This document shows, one piece after another, positions 5,765 through 6,899 of a stretch of DNA of 6,899 bases. The notes beneath the pieces were generated by a model, which worked only from the letters and a program-made list of their open reading frames with translations, searched no databases and had not been told where the DNA came from. Every line of letters starts with the position of its first letter. Positions within the stretch are counted from its first letter, which is position 1. The translations under genes were made by a program, and so were the position numbers. This stretch comes from Acholeplasmatales bacterium (GTDB lineage: Bacteria; Bacillota_I; Bacilli_A; Acholeplasmatales; Anaeroplasmataceae): positions 1 through 6,899 of the forward strand of contig JAEELU010000070.1 of assembly GCA_016282815.1 (NCBI GenBank). The letters are read 5' to 3'.

Positions 5765-6899
5765 ATGAAAAAGAAAATTTTATTTGCAGCATTAGCTGCT
5801 GCTTCAGTAATGACTTTAGCTGCTTGTAACGGAACAAACACACCATCTGGTTCTACAAGTGGTGCAGCTGGCTCAACAAGTGCAACAACAGAAGAAAAGA
5901 ACAAGGTATGGGATGGCTATACAGCTTTAACAAACCCACATCCAAATGGAACTGTTGATGCTGAAGGAAATTACACTTATGGTACAACAAAGATTAAGAC
6001 AAAGAAGGAGTATAAGACAACTTATGCTTCAGAGATGGATGAAGCTAAGTTTAATTACTATCTAAATACTTCTCACAACAACTCTCTTCAATATTGTCAA
6101 ATGGTTGATGGTCTAATCATGAACAACCAATATGGTCAAACATATGGTGGTTTAGCAATTGCTTATAAGGTAGAGGATCTATCTAATGGTAAGCAAAGAT
6201 GGACTTTCCAATTAAGAGAAGGCGTAAAGTGGATTAAGAATGATACAGGTGAGGAAGTTGCAGACGTTAAGGCTGATGACTTCGTTGCAGGTTTAGAGTA
6301 TATTTTAAATCCAGTACATGCTAGTGAGTTAGAGTATCTTGTAGAAGATATCGATAACGCTCATGAGTATTATATGTCAAAGGCAGATAACGAAATTACA
6401 GCAACTGGTGTAACAGGTACTGAAAATGATCTTGCATTCAGCGAAGTTGGTGTTAAGGCATTAGCTGATAACAAACTAGAATTTACATTAAAGGAGAAGA
6501 CACCATATTTCTTAACATGTTTAACATATGGTTGTTATTATCCAGTTAATAGAGAATTCCTTGAAGAGGAAGCAACAGATTTTGGTAATACAGAAAATAA
6601 TATTTTAGTTAATGGTGCATTCAGAATGACTAAGCATGAAGAAGAGTCAAAGATTGAATTAACTAAGAATACGAAGTATTATGATGCTGAGCATGTATAT
6701 GTTGATAAGGTAATTCAAAATTATATTTCATCAGATCAAGGTATTGATGCAGCAAGAAAATTATATGAAAATGGAACAATTGATGGATTTACAGTTCAAG
6801 GTTCTGATGAAGCTGGTTATAAGAAGTATGTAACTGGTGATAACAATCAAGGTTCTGCAGAAAACCCAGTTGATTCAAATTGTACTTCAGTTACTTCAT
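5765..6899 (+). CDS. Oligopeptide ABC transporter substrate-binding lipoprotein (OppA-like, SBP family 5), 3' truncated by window end
   Basis: Visible part 378 codons, frame open to the last base with no stop; OppA-type proteins usually exceed 500 aa, so roughly a third or more is missing. It captures extracellular peptides for an Opp-type ABC importer. The signal peptide ends in lipobox LAAC with Cys21 lipidated, followed by a Gly/Ser/Thr/Ala-rich linker (22-43). Family 5 marks are QMVDGL (112-117), WTFQLREGVKW (146-156), VKADDFVAGLEYIL (168-181) and the run NGAFRMT (283-289), KNTKYYDAEHV (301-311) and VDKVI (313-317), equivalent to the familiar NGPF and KNPxYWDA segments. The ATG at 5765 is supported by AAGGAGA upstream and the KKK-hydrophobic signal start. 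It has its own strong promoter and a cre-like site, and diverges from the lyase. Permease and ATPase genes are not in the window. A nickel or other family 5 ligand cannot be excluded, but the size pattern and motifs favour peptides. Confidence 0.92.
   Translation, partial: MKKKILFAALAAASVMTLAACNGTNTPSGSTSGAAGSTSATTEEKNKVWDGYTALTNPHPNGTVDAEGNYTYGTTKIKTKKEYKTTYASEMDEAKFNYYLNTSHNNSLQYCQMVDGLIMNNQYGQTYGGLAIAYKVEDLSNGKQRWTFQLREGVKWIKNDTGEEVADVKADDFVAGLEYILNPVHASELEYLVEDIDNAHEYYMSKADNEITATGVTGTENDLAFSEVGVKALADNKLEFTLKEKTPYFLTCLTYGCYYPVNREFLEEEATDFGNTENNILVNGAFRMTKHEEESKIELTKNTKYYDAEHVYVDKVIQNYISSDQGIDAARKLYENGTIDGFTVQGSDEAGYKKYVTGDNNQGSAENPVDSNCTSVTS

Noticed and set aside
5644..5904. Minus-strand 86-codon ORF
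   Set aside because: Antisense to the peptide-binding protein's promoter, leader and signal peptide, all of which are well supported on the plus strand.
1..6899. CRISPR array, tRNA, rRNA or insertion sequence
   Set aside because: No regular short direct repeats with spacers, no cloverleaf or rRNA-like conserved sequence, and no transposase motif were seen on either strand.

Overview
The window is AT-rich, Gram-positive-type DNA. It has two Cys lipoprotein signal peptides with LA(S/A)C lipoboxes, AGGAG-type ribosome binding sites, a clean sigmaA-like promoter and rho-independent terminators. The extracellular proteins are a repeat-rich surface protein anchored by a transmembrane segment without LPXTG, a pectate lyase lipoprotein and an oligopeptide-binding lipoprotein. 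Together they suggest an uncultured gut Firmicute/Bacilli (RF39-, Erysipelotrichales- or Acholeplasma-like), possibly in a metagenomic contig. The lineage is inference. All visible Trp codons are TGG and all visible stops are TAA, so nothing points to TGA recoding.

Layout. (1) 1-2021, plus strand: the 3' part of a large surface-protein gene. It has three tandem beta-rich repeats of about 105-117 aa, an HxH/Cx4C plus MBG-like domain, a membrane-proximal domain, one transmembrane helix and a 52-aa basic tail. (2) 2022-2112: two back-to-back intrinsic terminators between convergent genes. (3) 2110-5362, minus strand: a two-gene unit of a PL1-type pectate lyase lipoprotein followed, 1 nt after its stop codon, by a short-chain dehydrogenase/reductase. 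(4) 5363-5764: a 402-bp divergent control region with two cre-like (CcpA/LacI-family) sites, two other dyads and a strong promoter for the right-hand gene. (5) 5765-6899, plus strand: an OppA-like peptide-binding lipoprotein, cut by the window end.

The most unusual signal is at the left edge. Bases 1-71 carry the missing coding sequence of the surface protein, but on the opposite strand. The segment is bounded by perfect 12-bp inverted repeats (1-12 and 72-83). Flipping the 59 bp between them removes an in-frame TAG and restores a linker that resembles the linkers between the other repeats. This is either a small intragenic invertible element (phase-variable surface protein) or a fold-back artefact at a contig end. 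The sequence alone cannot decide, because the left arm starts at base 1.

The lyase and the peptide-binding protein diverge from one control region with similar cre-like elements, which suggests shared carbon-source control of polysaccharide and peptide scavenging (inference).
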